Shown piece by piece: positions 31,581-40,492 of a DNA stretch of 64,000 nt (its first letter is position 1; every line of letters starts with the position of its first letter). This stretch comes from Rhodopseudomonas sp. (GTDB lineage: Bacteria; Pseudomonadota; Alphaproteobacteria; Rhizobiales; Xanthobacteraceae): the NCBI RefSeq assembly GCF_013377015.1, contig NZ_JACABA010000002.1, positions 1,331,691 to 1,395,690 on the forward strand. Reading direction: 5' to 3'. The translations under genes were made by a program, and so were the position numbers. The notes under the pieces are model-generated. The model was not told where the DNA came from and made no database searches. It saw only the letters and a list, made by a program, of their open reading frames with translations.

Positions 31581-32183
31581 ATGTTTGTGCGTCTTGTGTT
31601 GGGAGCCTTTGCGGTCGGTGCGATGGTCGCGCCGGCACTGGCCGGATCGATGAGCGCGGACGAAGCCCGCAGATTCGTCGCCGGCAAGGTGTTCGCCTTC
31701 ACCTGTTTTGATGGCACCAAGGGCGCCGGTCGGGTGTTCGACGATGGCGGGGCGGCGGGCGCGGTGCAGTTTTCCGGCTCCGGTCCGAGCCGCCACATGC
31801 GGCTTCCCGGCAATACGCTTCAGGTCCGCGGCCAGGCAATCTGCGCCTCGATCAAGGGCATCCCCTTCGAACCCTGCTTCAACCTGATCAAGAAGGACGA
31901 GGCCAGCTTTCGCGGCTCGGTGTCGGGCATGGGCTTCGCCTATTGCGATTTCCAACATCAGGGCGCCGGCCGCATGCTGATGGCGCGGGCCATGGCGCAT
32001 CCGCATTCGCTGCGCGCGCCGCGATCGATCCAGGCCACCGAGCCGCTGCGCACCCAGGTGTCGGCGCGGGTCGAGACGCCGCGGGTGGAGACGGCGAAGA
32101 TCGAGCCGGTGAAGAGCGAGCCCGCGACCACCGGGTCGGCAAGGGTCGAAGGCGCTTCCGAACTGCGCCAATCGACCGACTGA
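31581..32183 (+). CDS. Secreted protein of unknown function
   Basis: 200 aa. Signal peptide MFVRLVLGAFAVGAMVAPALA. The mature domain (about residues 25-140) contains four Cys (FTCFDG, AICASIKG, EPCFNL, AYCDFQ), suggesting two disulfides, and the phrases ARRFVAGKVFAFTCFDGTKG and GMGFAYCDFQHQ. The C-terminal 60 residues are low-complexity, with repeated VETPRVETAKIEPVKSEP. The ATG at 31581 is preferred over the TTG at 31575. It converges with the DUF2339 gene, 4 bp between stops. I know this type only as a conserved hypothetical of Bradyrhizobiaceae. Confidence 0.78.
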   Translation: MFVRLVLGAFAVGAMVAPALAGSMSADEARRFVAGKVFAFTCFDGTKGAGRVFDDGGAAGAVQFSGSGPSRHMRLPGNTLQVRGQAICASIKGIPFEPCFNLIKKDEASFRGSVSGMGFAYCDFQHQGAGRMLMARAMAHPHSLRAPRSIQATEPLRTQVSARVETPRVETAKIEPVKSEPATTGSARVEGASELRQSTD

Positions 32184-32187
32184 ACGA

Positions 32188-34893
32188 TCACGCCGGCGGT
32201 GGCGTGATGCCGGGCTCGCTCGGCACCGTGCGCTGGCGGAACAGAATGCGCTGATACAGCCAGCCGATCGCCACCAGCACCAGTCCCAGGCACATGAATG
32301 ACAGCGCGCGGTAGACCCCGGTCAGCGTCGACATATCGATCACGAACGCCTTCACGATGGTCAGGCCGATCACCACCGCCGAGGCCAGCCGCGCGCGCTG
32401 CGAATTGAACAGCACGCCGACGCCGAGCAGTACGACGCCAGACGCCAGCCAGGCGATCGAGTAGGTGTATTGCTCGAGATCGCTGGTGCTGCCGCTGGGC
32501 AGGATCGGGCCGTGATAGAGCCGGCGGATCTCCAATGAGACATAGGCCAGCGCGAGCATCAGGGCGAAGCCGGCGATGGTGTTGCCATAGGCGGGTCGAC
32601 GCCGGCCCGCGACTGCGTAGGACAGCAGCAGCGCCAGCACCGCGGGCACCGCGTAGCCGAGCAGGATCAGATTGAAGATCGCGCCGCCGACATCGACCCG
32701 GTTCAGCAGTGGATTCTCCAGCACCAGCAGGCCGACCACGGTGGCGAGACCCGCGAACACGGTGAGCAGGATCGCGGCGACGTTGTGGATGACGCTGCCG
32801 CTGCGCAGCCGCAACCGCTCCAGTCCGATCGCCATCGCCAGCGCGACGCAAACCTGCAGCGCGACTTCGGTCAGTCCGGCGCTGGCGCGGTAGACGTCAC
32901 CGTCATTGACGGCGTGGCGGATTTCCATGAACGCCAGCAGCACCGTGAACAGTATCGCCGCGGACTCCACCATCCGCAGCGGGACATCGTCGCCGCGTCG
33001 GCGCATCCAGAAACTTGCGATCCAGAACGACAGCGCCGGGACGCCATAGCCCCACAGCAACCAGTTGAAAAACAGCGTGGCGCCGACGGCGTCGCCGACG
33101 ATCCGCGGCTCATAGCCGATCCGCAATACGACGATGCCGCCGAGAATTGCGGTGAGCCAGCGCAGGAACGGAATTGGCCGTTGCAGCGAGATCCAGGCGT
33201 TAGCCATCGCCATCAGCGCCAGCGCGATCGTCAGCCAGCCTTTCTCCAGTGCGAAGGTCAGCGCCAGCGCCAGCGCGCCGAGCGTGCCGGTGGCGAACAA
33301 GGCGGCGGAGATCGCGACGCCGGGCCGGGTCTCCCGCTTGGAAAGAATCTCGGTGGCGGCGCCGAACGCCGCGGCGAGCGCTATGGCGAGGATCGCAAAT
33401 GGAATCGAGCGGTCGAGATGCGCGATCCGCGCATACAGCGCGATCAGCAACGCCAGCGGCGTGAACACCGCCGATGCCGCCCAGATCACCGGGACGATGG
33501 CGTTGACGGAGCGGCCCTGCGCCAGGAATCCAGTGACGCCGAAGCCGGCCGCGAAAATCGCCGCGGCGATCAGATGTGCGGTCACGGAGCCCTCGATCGG
33601 ACTCGCCCCGATTCCGGGCAGCGGCCCGCCCGGCAGCACCAGCATGTCGGGATTGCCGCGGATCGCCCAGGCCAGAAACACCAGCGCGACCAGACCCGCG
33701 CCGACGGCGATCGCGGCGGTCGCGGCCGCGGCGCGCCACGCCACCAGCAAGGTGGCGGCGACCAGAATCTCGAACACCATCAAGGCCGCGTCAGCGTGGC
33801 CGCTGGACAGCACGATCAGCGTCGCGGCCAACAGATAGGCGGCGAGCGAGGCGGACGACACCGACTCGATCCGACCCGGCTCCAGCGGCGGGCCGAACAG
33901 GAGTCCGCACACCACCAGCAACGCCGCGAGGCTGAATCCGGCAATGACATGGAAGCCGTGCGGCGCGACCATCGCCGGTCCGCAGTCGAGGCACGGCAGG
34001 GTCCAGACGAAAGCCAGCGCGATGGTGGTGACGGCGAGCCAGCGCCATAGCCGGATCCGCGCCAGACCGAACGCCGCCGCGGTGACCACGGCGAGGTAGA
34101 CATAGAGCGCCCAGTAGTCAGGCTCGCTGGATGACACCAGCACCGGCGTGGCGAAGGCCGCCGCGATGCCGAGGCCAGCCAGCGCCGGGCCATGCAGCAG
34201 CGCCGCGGCCAGCGTTCCGAGTGCGACCATGCCGAGCAGAATGAACGCCGTCGCTGGCGCCAGGAAATCGTACAGCGCGTAAGCCGCGTAGACGGTGGCG
34301 AACGCCACCGCGGTGCCGGCGGCGGTGAGAATCGCCGGGATATTGGCGATCGGCAGCGCGGCGATCGCCGAGGTGCTTTCCTTGCGCCGCGTCCATTCGC
34401 CGGCCGCTAGCAGCGCCAGCGCGAACAGCCCGCCGAGGATGGTCCGCACGCCGGGGCCGAGCAGACCCTGCTCGATCGAATAGCGCACCATGAAGAAGCC
34501 GCCGAGCGCCAGCGTCAGCCCGCCGACCCACACCACCCAGCGGGTGCCGATGCGTTCCTCGAAGCCCGGACTGCTCGGCGGCGCGACCACAGGCCCAGCT
34601 TGCGCAGCTTCGCTGGTTGCGGCAGCGGAGGATGCAACGCCGTCGGTCGTTGCGGCTTGCGCCGCCACGTCGACGTCGGGAGCCAGGTTCGGCGACTCAC
34701 CGGCGCCCGGGGCGGCGGGTCGTGAGTCTGCGCGTCGATCGATCGCTGCGCGCGCGAGCGGTGTGGTTGTCGTCAGCGGCTGGCCGATTTCCAGCAACTC
34801 CAGCCGCAGCCGTAGTTGCTGTAATTGGTCGCGCGTCTTGCGCGCGATCACCAGCGCCGCAATCGCGATCAGGATCGATAGCAGTTCAAGCAT
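32188..34893 (-). CDS. DUF2339 polytopic membrane protein
   Basis: 901 aa. A short N-terminal helix (LLSILIAIAALVIA), a coiled-coil-like charged stretch (TRDQLQQLRLRLELLEIGQP), then a Pro/Ala-rich linker to about residue 115. The family signature RIGTRWVVWVGGLTLALGGF follows, and then more than 20 transmembrane helices to the C-terminus. DUF2339 proteins are large inner-membrane proteins without established function; some are suggested to be transporters or envelope-integrity factors. 42 bp separate its start from the stop of the upstream Nudix regulator gene on the same strand. Confidence 0.88.
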   Translation of the reverse strand: MLELLSILIAIAALVIARKTRDQLQQLRLRLELLEIGQPLTTTTPLARAAIDRRADSRPAAPGAGESPNLAPDVDVAAQAATTDGVASSAAATSEAAQAGPVVAPPSSPGFEERIGTRWVVWVGGLTLALGGFFMVRYSIEQGLLGPGVRTILGGLFALALLAAGEWTRRKESTSAIAALPIANIPAILTAAGTAVAFATVYAAYALYDFLAPATAFILLGMVALGTLAAALLHGPALAGLGIAAAFATPVLVSSSEPDYWALYVYLAVVTAAAFGLARIRLWRWLAVTTIALAFVWTLPCLDCGPAMVAPHGFHVIAGFSLAALLVVCGLLFGPPLEPGRIESVSSASLAAYLLAATLIVLSSGHADAALMVFEILVAATLLVAWRAAAATAAIAVGAGLVALVFLAWAIRGNPDMLVLPGGPLPGIGASPIEGSVTAHLIAAAIFAAGFGVTGFLAQGRSVNAIVPVIWAASAVFTPLALLIALYARIAHLDRSIPFAILAIALAAAFGAATEILSKRETRPGVAISAALFATGTLGALALALTFALEKGWLTIALALMAMANAWISLQRPIPFLRWLTAILGGIVVLRIGYEPRIVGDAVGATLFFNWLLWGYGVPALSFWIASFWMRRRGDDVPLRMVESAAILFTVLLAFMEIRHAVNDGDVYRASAGLTEVALQVCVALAMAIGLERLRLRSGSVIHNVAAILLTVFAGLATVVGLLVLENPLLNRVDVGGAIFNLILLGYAVPAVLALLLSYAVAGRRRPAYGNTIAGFALMLALAYVSLEIRRLYHGPILPSGSTSDLEQYTYSIAWLASGVVLLGVGVLFNSQRARLASAVVIGLTIVKAFVIDMSTLTGVYRALSFMCLGLVLVAIGWLYQRILFRQRTVPSEPGITPPPA

Positions 34894-34935
34894 CGGACCT
34901 CCAGGCGATCGGCCCGAGGGCGCTTCGCGGTGTGA

Positions 34936-35907
34936 TCAGCGCCGCCCGCGCACCCGCAGGCCAGGCGCCGGACGTTCCTGCAGCACTTCGCGGCGGAAAC
35001 GAAACAGCGCCGCCGGCCGCCCGCCGGTCTGGGTCGACATCTCACCGGTCGGCTCCACAAGGGCGCCGGCTTCGACCAGTCGGCGGAAATTCTGCTTGTG
35101 CAGATGCCGGCCCGAGATCGCTTCCACGGTGCGCTGCAGGTCTGTGAGTGTGAATTCGGGCGGCAAAAGTTCAAACACCACCGGACGATATTTCAGCTTG
35201 GCGCGCAGCCGCGCGATCGCGGTGGCAAGGATCCGGCGATGGTCGAACCGCATCGGCACGCCGAGCGCGGGGCCCGGCTTGCGCGCCAGCGCCGCGGGGC
35301 GGCCGTCGCGCCGCGCTTCCTCGATCAGGCCGGCTTCGTACAGCAGTTCGTAGCGATCGAGCACGCGCTCCTCGTCCCATTGCGCGCCGTCGACGCCGAA
35401 GAACAGTCGGACCCGATCCTTGCGGCCGAGCGCGCGCGCGGTTTCCGGCTGTTCGGCCTGCGCGGCCCACGCCGTCAGCTCCGGAAGGATGTCGCGCGCT
35501 ATGATCTCCGGCCGCGCCGCGCGCCAGTCCTCCCACGGGAAATAGCGGTACCATGGCTCGAAGGTGGCGCCGGGCGCGCGGGTGGCGTTGTCGGCGGCGC
35601 GGGTCAGCGCCAGATAGCCGATCGAAGCGACATGGACGTCGGTGTCGCCGATCCGCGCGTGCCGGCCGCGATCGCCGAAGGTGTAGAGCTGTTCGACATA
35701 GCCGAGCCGCAACCCAGCCTGTTCCTCGACCCAGGCGCGCAGGCCGATTTCGAACGTGCGGTGGGTCACAGCTTCGAACGGACCGTAGGGCAGGCCGGTG
35801 AGAGTCTCGCCGCCGGGGGCGGTCAGGATCAGCGGCTCGTTGTTCTCGATCGCGACGATCGCCGCAGTTAGCCCGATCTCGATCGGGATCGGCAGCTTGT
35901 CGCTCAT
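34936..35907 (-). CDS. Nudix-like/winged-helix transcriptional regulator, NrtR/NadQ type
   Basis: 323 aa. The N-terminal Nudix-fold domain has a degenerate Nudix box: HRTFEIGLRAWVEEQAGL keeps the EE pair but lacks the canonical RE, so it is probably a ligand sensor rather than a hydrolase. The C-terminal winged helix (about residues 240-310) contains FELLPPEFTLTDLQRTVEAI, NFRRLVEAGALVEPTGE and GGRPAALFRFR, the pattern of NrtR-type regulators that sense ADP-ribose-like NAD metabolites; the Rhizobiales member NadQ controls nadABC. A nad-operon scar with operator lies 4.6 kb away. It follows the phosphatase gene by 15 bp. Confidence 0.75.
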   Translation of the reverse strand: MSDKLPIPIEIGLTAAIVAIENNEPLILTAPGGETLTGLPYGPFEAVTHRTFEIGLRAWVEEQAGLRLGYVEQLYTFGDRGRHARIGDTDVHVASIGYLALTRAADNATRAPGATFEPWYRYFPWEDWRAARPEIIARDILPELTAWAAQAEQPETARALGRKDRVRLFFGVDGAQWDEERVLDRYELLYEAGLIEEARRDGRPAALARKPGPALGVPMRFDHRRILATAIARLRAKLKYRPVVFELLPPEFTLTDLQRTVEAISGRHLHKQNFRRLVEAGALVEPTGEMSTQTGGRPAALFRFRREVLQERPAPGLRVRGRR

Positions 35908-35922
35908 GCGGCTTCGGTCATG

Positions 35923-36429
35923 TCAGTCGAGATCGACACGGAATGGCTGGCCCTCGATCGTCATGCTGCCTGGACCGATCTCGTCCAGCGCGCGCAGCAT
36001 GCGGCCGTCGCGGCCGAGCGCGCGGTCGGCCAGGGCCACAATCAGCCGGTTCGGGAACGCGGTCGGCGAGGCCGCGCGGATCTGCCGCGCGATTGCGGCC
36101 TCGTCGCGATGGGGATTGAGCATGCAGGCCGCGGCGAAGGCGCTCGCGGTGGAGCGGCTAATCCCCGCATAGCAATGCACCACCAGCGGTGCGCTGCGGT
36201 CCCAGGCGCGGACGAAATCCAGTACCTGCTCGATATGCTGATCCGACGGCGCCACGAAGCCGTCCATCTGCTCGGTGATGTCGTCCATCTGCACCCGCAG
36301 ATGATTGGCCTCGCGCACCGAGGCCGGCCGCTGCACCTGGGCGACGTTGGCCATCACCGTGAGGATATGGCTGGCGCCGGTGGCCTCGACGGTCGGATGC
36401 AAAGCGGCGAGCGAGCAGACGTGAATCAT
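35923..36429 (-). CDS. Small tyrosine/dual-specificity-like protein phosphatase
   Basis: 168 aa from ATG 36429 (MIHVCSLAALHPTVEATG). The P-loop VVHCYAGISRSTASA has nucleophile Cys86 and Arg92 in the HC(X5)R motif; a candidate general acid is in VQMDDITEQMDG (Asp49/Asp50). The size equals the alphaproteobacterial tyrosine-phosphatase-like proteins, whose substrate may be phosphoprotein, phosphoinositide or nucleotide. It is flanked on the same strand by an HD-domain hydrolase (82 bp upstream) and the Nudix regulator (15 bp downstream). An in-frame start at 36528 would overlap the HD gene and is rejected. Confidence 0.85.
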   Translation of the reverse strand: MIHVCSLAALHPTVEATGASHILTVMANVAQVQRPASVREANHLRVQMDDITEQMDGFVAPSDQHIEQVLDFVRAWDRSAPLVVHCYAGISRSTASAFAAACMLNPHRDEAAIARQIRAASPTAFPNRLIVALADRALGRDGRMLRALDEIGPGSMTIEGQPFRVDLD

Positions 36430-36511
36430 GGCTGTCCTGAGGTTGGGGCGATCATAATCCTGCGCAGCAGCCGACGAAAGCTTGATGAAACGCCTGAGGC
36501 CAGATCCGACG

Positions 36512-37129
36512 TCAATCGTGCACTGCATTGAAGCGAGCGAGGAACCGTTTCTCTGCCTTGCCGGCCGACCACGGCGTCAGATAATCCTCCCGCGTTGCAT
36601 CCGGCAGGCCGGGGTCGCTGCCGAACAGCAGCTTCGCCTCGGCCACGGTGAAGCCGGCGAGGGAGGTTGCTTCGAGGTAAGCCGCGCCTCGGTCGGCGGC
36701 CTTGATCTGGCGTTCGATCGCGTCCTCCAGTACCGGCGGCAATCCGAACCGGATGTGGATCGCGCCGAGCAACCGCTTCTCGACGATCTTGTAGGATCCG
36801 CCGATCACCGCCTTGAACGGCGAGATCATGTCGCCGATGACGTATTCCGGCGCGTCGTGCAGCAGCGCCGCGAGCCGCAGCGAATGGTCGACCCGCGGGC
36901 TGCGCTGCCGCATCACCGCTTCCACCAGCAGCGTATGTTGCGCCACCGAGAAGATGTGCGCGCCGTTGGTCTGGCCGTTCCAGCGCGCCACCCGCGCCAG
37001 CCCATGCGCAATGTCGGCGACCTCGATATCGAGCGGCGAGGGGTCCAGCAGATCGAGCCGCCGCCCCGACAGCATTCGCTGCCAGACCCGGCCGGACACG
37101 GCGGAGGATTTCGATTTTGCAGTGGTCAT
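36512..37129 (-). CDS. HD-domain phosphohydrolase (YfbR-like)
   Basis: 205 aa. Metal-binding HD motif: His65 in FSVAQHTLLVEA, His91-Asp92 in LAALLHDAPEYVIGD, and a downstream Asp in the helical core, as in YfbR-type 5'-nucleotidases and other HD hydrolases. The N-terminal segment SGRRLDLLDPSPLDIEVADI is typical of the COG1896-like branch. A nucleotide or phosphorylated metabolite is the likely substrate. First gene of a same-strand group HD, phosphatase, Nudix regulator. The start is taken at MTTAKSKSSAV; a GTG/ATG 15 bp further up adds five residues. Confidence 0.85.
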   Translation of the reverse strand: MTTAKSKSSAVSGRVWQRMLSGRRLDLLDPSPLDIEVADIAHGLARVARWNGQTNGAHIFSVAQHTLLVEAVMRQRSPRVDHSLRLAALLHDAPEYVIGDMISPFKAVIGGSYKIVEKRLLGAIHIRFGLPPVLEDAIERQIKAADRGAAYLEATSLAGFTVAEAKLLFGSDPGLPDATREDYLTPWSAGKAEKRFLARFNAVHD

Positions 37130-37227
37130 GGGGCGGGACTGCATCCGGTCAGGTTCGCGCCGTTATCCCGCGATTCTCGGCATTCCGCTAAATCTTTGTT
37201 AGCGGCGTGCGATTAGCCTTCGGGGTG

Positions 37228-37437
37228 ATGTTCAGCCTGTTCCCAAACACCAATGCGCCGCTGTCCGGCTGGCTCACCCAGCATTCCGGCACGCTGCTGC
37301 TGTTCGGCGCCACGATGGCGATCTGCTGCTTGCTGGCATGGCATTTCCGCGGCCGCGCCGATGGCTCGGGCGGCGATCTCGACTTCAGCTCGAGTGGCGA
37401 TTGCGGTGATGGCGGCGGCGATTGCGGCGGCGACTGA
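37228..37437 (+). CDS. Small membrane protein with Gly/Asp/Cys-rich tail
   Basis: 69 aa from ATG 37228 (MFSLFPNTNAPL); a GTG at 37207 is possible. One hydrophobic helix (TLLLFGATMAICCLLAWHF), then a Gly/Asp/Ser tail ending CGDGGGDCGGD. Such tails occur in small envelope proteins of unknown function, sometimes with Cys for metal or lipid attachment. It is divergent from the HD gene by about 100 bp and is followed directly by a palindromic repeat. Confidence 0.55.
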   Translation: MFSLFPNTNAPLSGWLTQHSGTLLLFGATMAICCLLAWHFRGRADGSGGDLDFSSSGDCGDGGGDCGGD

Positions 37438-37453
37438 GACTGAGCCCTAGCTC

Positions 37454-37501
37454 CGTCATTCCGGGGCGCGAGAGCGCAGCTCGAGCTAACCCGGAATGAC
37501 G
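37454..37501. repeat. Palindromic repeat, family A (short copy)
   Basis: gtcattccggggcgcgagag ... acccggaatgacgg: the same outer arms as the element at 18048, with the internal part shortened. Lies between the convergent ends of the small membrane protein gene and tag. Confidence 0.75.
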
Positions 37502-37505
37502 GTGC

Positions 37506-38129
37506 TCAGCGTTTCGCTTTCCGCCCCGGCTTCTTCGCCTTGCCGCAGGTGTCGTGGCAATGGCAGCTCGCCAGATGATCGTTGACCATGCCGGTGGCCT
37601 GCATGAAGGCGTAGACGATGGTCGGGCCGACGAATTTGAAACCGTGCGCTGCCAGTTCCTTGGACACTTTGATCGACAGCGGCGTCGAGGCCGGCACGCT
37701 GGCGGTGGTCTTGAAGGCGTTGACCTTCGGCGCCCCGCCGACGAAGTCCCACAGCCATTTCGAGAAGCCCGGACCTTGCTCCATGATCTTGAGGTAGGCT
37801 TTCGCGCTGTTGATCGCGCCCTCGATCTTGGCGCGGTTGCGGACGATGCCGACGTCGTTCATCAGCGCGTGAATCTTGGCGGCGTCATAGCGGGCGATCT
37901 TAGCCGGCTCGAAATCATCGAAGGCGCGGCGGAAATTGTCGCGCTTGCGCAGGATGGTGATCCACGACAACCCGGCCTGGAAGCCGTCGAGGATCAGCTT
38001 CTCGAACAGCGCGCGGTCGTCATATTCCGGCACGCCCCATTCGGTGTCGTGATAGGCGATGTAGAGCGGATCGTCGCCCGGCCACGGGCAGCGGGTCAGA
38101 CCGTCGTCGTGCAGCCGCGCCCGCGTCAT
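37506..38129 (-). CDS. tag: DNA-3-methyladenine glycosylase I
   Basis: 207 aa. Removes 3-methyladenine from alkylated DNA. N-terminal RCPWPGDDPLYIAYHDTEWG with zinc ligands Cys and His, then LILDGFQAGLSWITILRKRD, FVGPTIVYAFMQATGMVNDH and the C-terminal zinc site SCHCHDTC, all characteristic of Tag. A lysine/arginine tail (KAKKPGRKAKR) follows. Its start overlaps the ygfZ stop by 4 bp (ATGA), so ygfZ and tag form a coupled pair. Confidence 0.96.
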   Translation of the reverse strand: MTRARLHDDGLTRCPWPGDDPLYIAYHDTEWGVPEYDDRALFEKLILDGFQAGLSWITILRKRDNFRRAFDDFEPAKIARYDAAKIHALMNDVGIVRNRAKIEGAINSAKAYLKIMEQGPGFSKWLWDFVGGAPKVNAFKTTASVPASTPLSIKVSKELAAHGFKFVGPTIVYAFMQATGMVNDHLASCHCHDTCGKAKKPGRKAKR

Positions 38130-39007
38130 GCCACGGTCTTCTTCGGCAGCTGCGCCAACTCGTCGGCGTCGACCAGACGCAGCGCGACGCCGCCGGCGCT
38201 GAGCGGCAACGCCGCCGCCAGCGCGTCGGCGACGCGGTCGACCCGGACCAGCGCCAGACCGACGCCGTCGACCGACGAGCCCATCGCGCCGACGCTCTTG
38301 TCGCCGGCGACAATCTCTTGGCCCGGTTCCGGTCGCGGGCCGTCGAGCAGCACCCGCACGATCCTCGTCCGCGCAGTGCCGCGATGTTGCATCCGCGACA
38401 CCACTTCCTGTCCGACATAGCAGCCCTTGTCGAAATCAACGCCGTGCAGCCGGTCCATATTGGCCTCGTGCGGAAACGCATCGCCATAGCTGAAATCGAC
38501 GCCGCCCGACGGTGCGCCACAGCCGATCCGGTGCGCCTCATAGGCGGCCACGTCGACCAGCTGCGCGCCGATCAGGTCGATGGTCTTCTGCAATAGCTCT
38601 TGCGGCAGCAAAATCCGCCAGCCGAGCTTGTCGCCGCGCGGATCGACGAAGCTCAGGTCGGGCCTTGTCGGCATCGCGCCATCCCACGCCGCCAGCACGC
38701 CGAGCCGGTCGGATAGGTTTTCCACCAGCACCTTGGCGCGCAATTTGTAGAATTTCAGCTTGTCGGCCAGCGGTTGCGCCAGCGCCCGAGAGCAGTCGAA
38801 CAGGAAGCCGCCGCCGTCGTCCGCCGCGGCCTCGGTGATGAAGAAATCCGCGATGATCTTGCCCTGCGGCGTCAATAGCGCGCCGAATCGGCCGTCGCCG
38901 GGCCTCAGCTTGGTCATATCGGTGGTGACGAGGCCGTTGAGATAATGCCGCGCGTCGTCGCCGCTGATCTTGATCACGCCCCGATCGGGAAGAAACGCTG
39001 CCTTCAT
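38126..39007 (-). CDS. ygfZ: YgfZ/GcvT-like folate-binding protein
   Basis: 293 aa from ATG 39007. Folate-dependent protein needed for Fe-S cluster assembly/repair in some enzymes. The signature KGCYVGQEV has the conserved Cys196; the N-terminal part reads IKISGDDARHYLNGLVTTDM and GALLTPQGKIIADFFI as in the GcvT-like fold. The frame is open to 40525 only because the antisense dihydroorotase gene mirrors it; the start at 39007 gives the family N-terminus. It is divergent from the dihydroorotase gene by 144 bp. Confidence 0.94.
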   Translation of the reverse strand: MKAAFLPDRGVIKISGDDARHYLNGLVTTDMTKLRPGDGRFGALLTPQGKIIADFFITEAAADDGGGFLFDCSRALAQPLADKLKFYKLRAKVLVENLSDRLGVLAAWDGAMPTRPDLSFVDPRGDKLGWRILLPQELLQKTIDLIGAQLVDVAAYEAHRIGCGAPSGGVDFSYGDAFPHEANMDRLHGVDFDKGCYVGQEVVSRMQHRGTARTRIVRVLLDGPRPEPGQEIVAGDKSVGAMGSSVDGVGLALVRVDRVADALAAALPLSAGGVALRLVDADELAQLPKKTVA

Positions 39008-39151
39008 GTCGAATTCTTTCCTGGCGCCAGCTCGGAACCTGGTTGCGGAAACGCCGGTGCTGGATGTTACATCGCAACGTAAGCGGCTAAGGTGCCGCCA
39101 ACAAGGCTGCAAGAACCGCGCCGCTGTCCGGTGCCGGCACTTCGAGGACCG

Positions 39152-40492
39152 ATGACCACGACATTCGATACGATTCTGAAATCCGGCACCATCGTCAACC
39201 AGGATGGCGAGGGGGTCGGCGACATCGGCATCAAGGCCGGCCGGATCGCCGCGCTCGGCGCGCTGGGCGCTGCCTCGGCCGCCGAGGTGATCGACTGCAC
39301 GGGGCTGCATATCCTGCCCGGCGTGATCGACACCCAGGTGCATTTTCGCGAACCCGGTCTCACCCACAAGGAAGACCTCGAAAGCGGCTCGCGCAGCGCG
39401 GTGATGGGCGGCGTCACCGCGGTGTTCGAGATGCCGAACACCGCGCCGCTCACCGTCACGGCGGACGCCTTCGCCGACAAGGTGAAGCGCGGCAACCACC
39501 GCATGCATTGCGATTTCGCGTTCTTCATTGGCGGCACCCGCGACAATGTCGCCGATCTGCCGGAGCTGGAGCGCGCCCGCGGCTGCGCCGGGGTCAAGGT
39601 GTTCATCGGCTCCTCCACCGGCAGCCTGCTGGTCGAGGATGATGACAGCATCCGCAGTATCCTCAGCGTGATCCAGCGCCGCGCCGCGTTTCACGCCGAG
39701 GACGAGTATCGGCTGAACGAACGCAAGGGGTTGCGGATCGAGGGCGATCCGCGCTCGCATCCGGTGTGGCGCGACGAGATCGCCGCGCTGACCGCGACGC
39801 AGCGCCTGGTCGCGCTGGCGCACGAGACCGGCAAGCGGATTCACGTGCTGCATGTCTCGACCAAACAGGAGATAGAGTTCCTGCGCGACCACAAGGATGT
39901 CGCCTCGGTCGAGGTGACGCCGCATCATCTGACGCTGGCGGCGCCGGACTGCTACGAGCGGCTCGGCACCCGCGCCCAGATGAATCCGCCGGTGCGCGAC
40001 GCCAGCCATCGCGACGGCATCTGGCGCGGCATCGCGCAGGGCATCGTCGACGTGCTCGGCTCCGACCACGCCCCGCACACGCTGGAGGAAAAGGCGAAAA
40101 CCTATCCGGCGTCGCCGTCCGGGATGACCGGGGTGCAGACGCTGGTGCCGCTGATGCTCGACCACGTCAACGCCGGCAAATTGTCGCTGGCCCGTTTTGT
40201 CGATCTGTCCAGCGCCGGGCCGGCGCGGCTGTTCAACATCGCCTGCAAGGGCCGGATCGCCGCCGGCTACGACGCCGATTTCACCATCGTGGATCTGAAG
40301 CGCAGCGAGACCATCACCAATGAATGGACCGCTTCGCGCGCCGGCTGGACGCCGTATGATGGGGTGAAGGTCACCGGCTGGCCGGTCGGCACCTTCGTGC
40401 GCGGCGCCCGGGTGATGTGGCAGGGCGAGCTGCTGACGCCGTCGCGCGGCGAGCCGGTGCGGTTCCTGGAGACGCTGGGTGCGATTGGCTGA
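39152..40492 (+). CDS. Dihydroorotase-like amidohydrolase with QxH metal motif
   Basis: 446 aa. By overall similarity a class I dihydroorotase (pyrimidine synthesis). The start of the barrel reads PGVIDTQVHFREPGL: the usual HxH metal pair is Gln62-Val-His64. Other ligands are present: candidate carbamylated Lys149 in AGVKVFIGSS, His in AFHAEDEYR and HVLHVST, and Asp in LGSDHAPHTLEEKAK. I recall this Gln variant in other alphaproteobacteria, so it is a lineage feature rather than a mutation. It is not next to pyrB, so a role other than pyrimidine synthesis is possible. The start at MTTTFDTILKSG follows family length. Confidence 0.85.
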   Translation: MTTTFDTILKSGTIVNQDGEGVGDIGIKAGRIAALGALGAASAAEVIDCTGLHILPGVIDTQVHFREPGLTHKEDLESGSRSAVMGGVTAVFEMPNTAPLTVTADAFADKVKRGNHRMHCDFAFFIGGTRDNVADLPELERARGCAGVKVFIGSSTGSLLVEDDDSIRSILSVIQRRAAFHAEDEYRLNERKGLRIEGDPRSHPVWRDEIAALTATQRLVALAHETGKRIHVLHVSTKQEIEFLRDHKDVASVEVTPHHLTLAAPDCYERLGTRAQMNPPVRDASHRDGIWRGIAQGIVDVLGSDHAPHTLEEKAKTYPASPSGMTGVQTLVPLMLDHVNAGKLSLARFVDLSSAGPARLFNIACKGRIAAGYDADFTIVDLKRSETITNEWTASRAGWTPYDGVKVTGWPVGTFVRGARVMWQGELLTPSRGEPVRFLETLGAIG

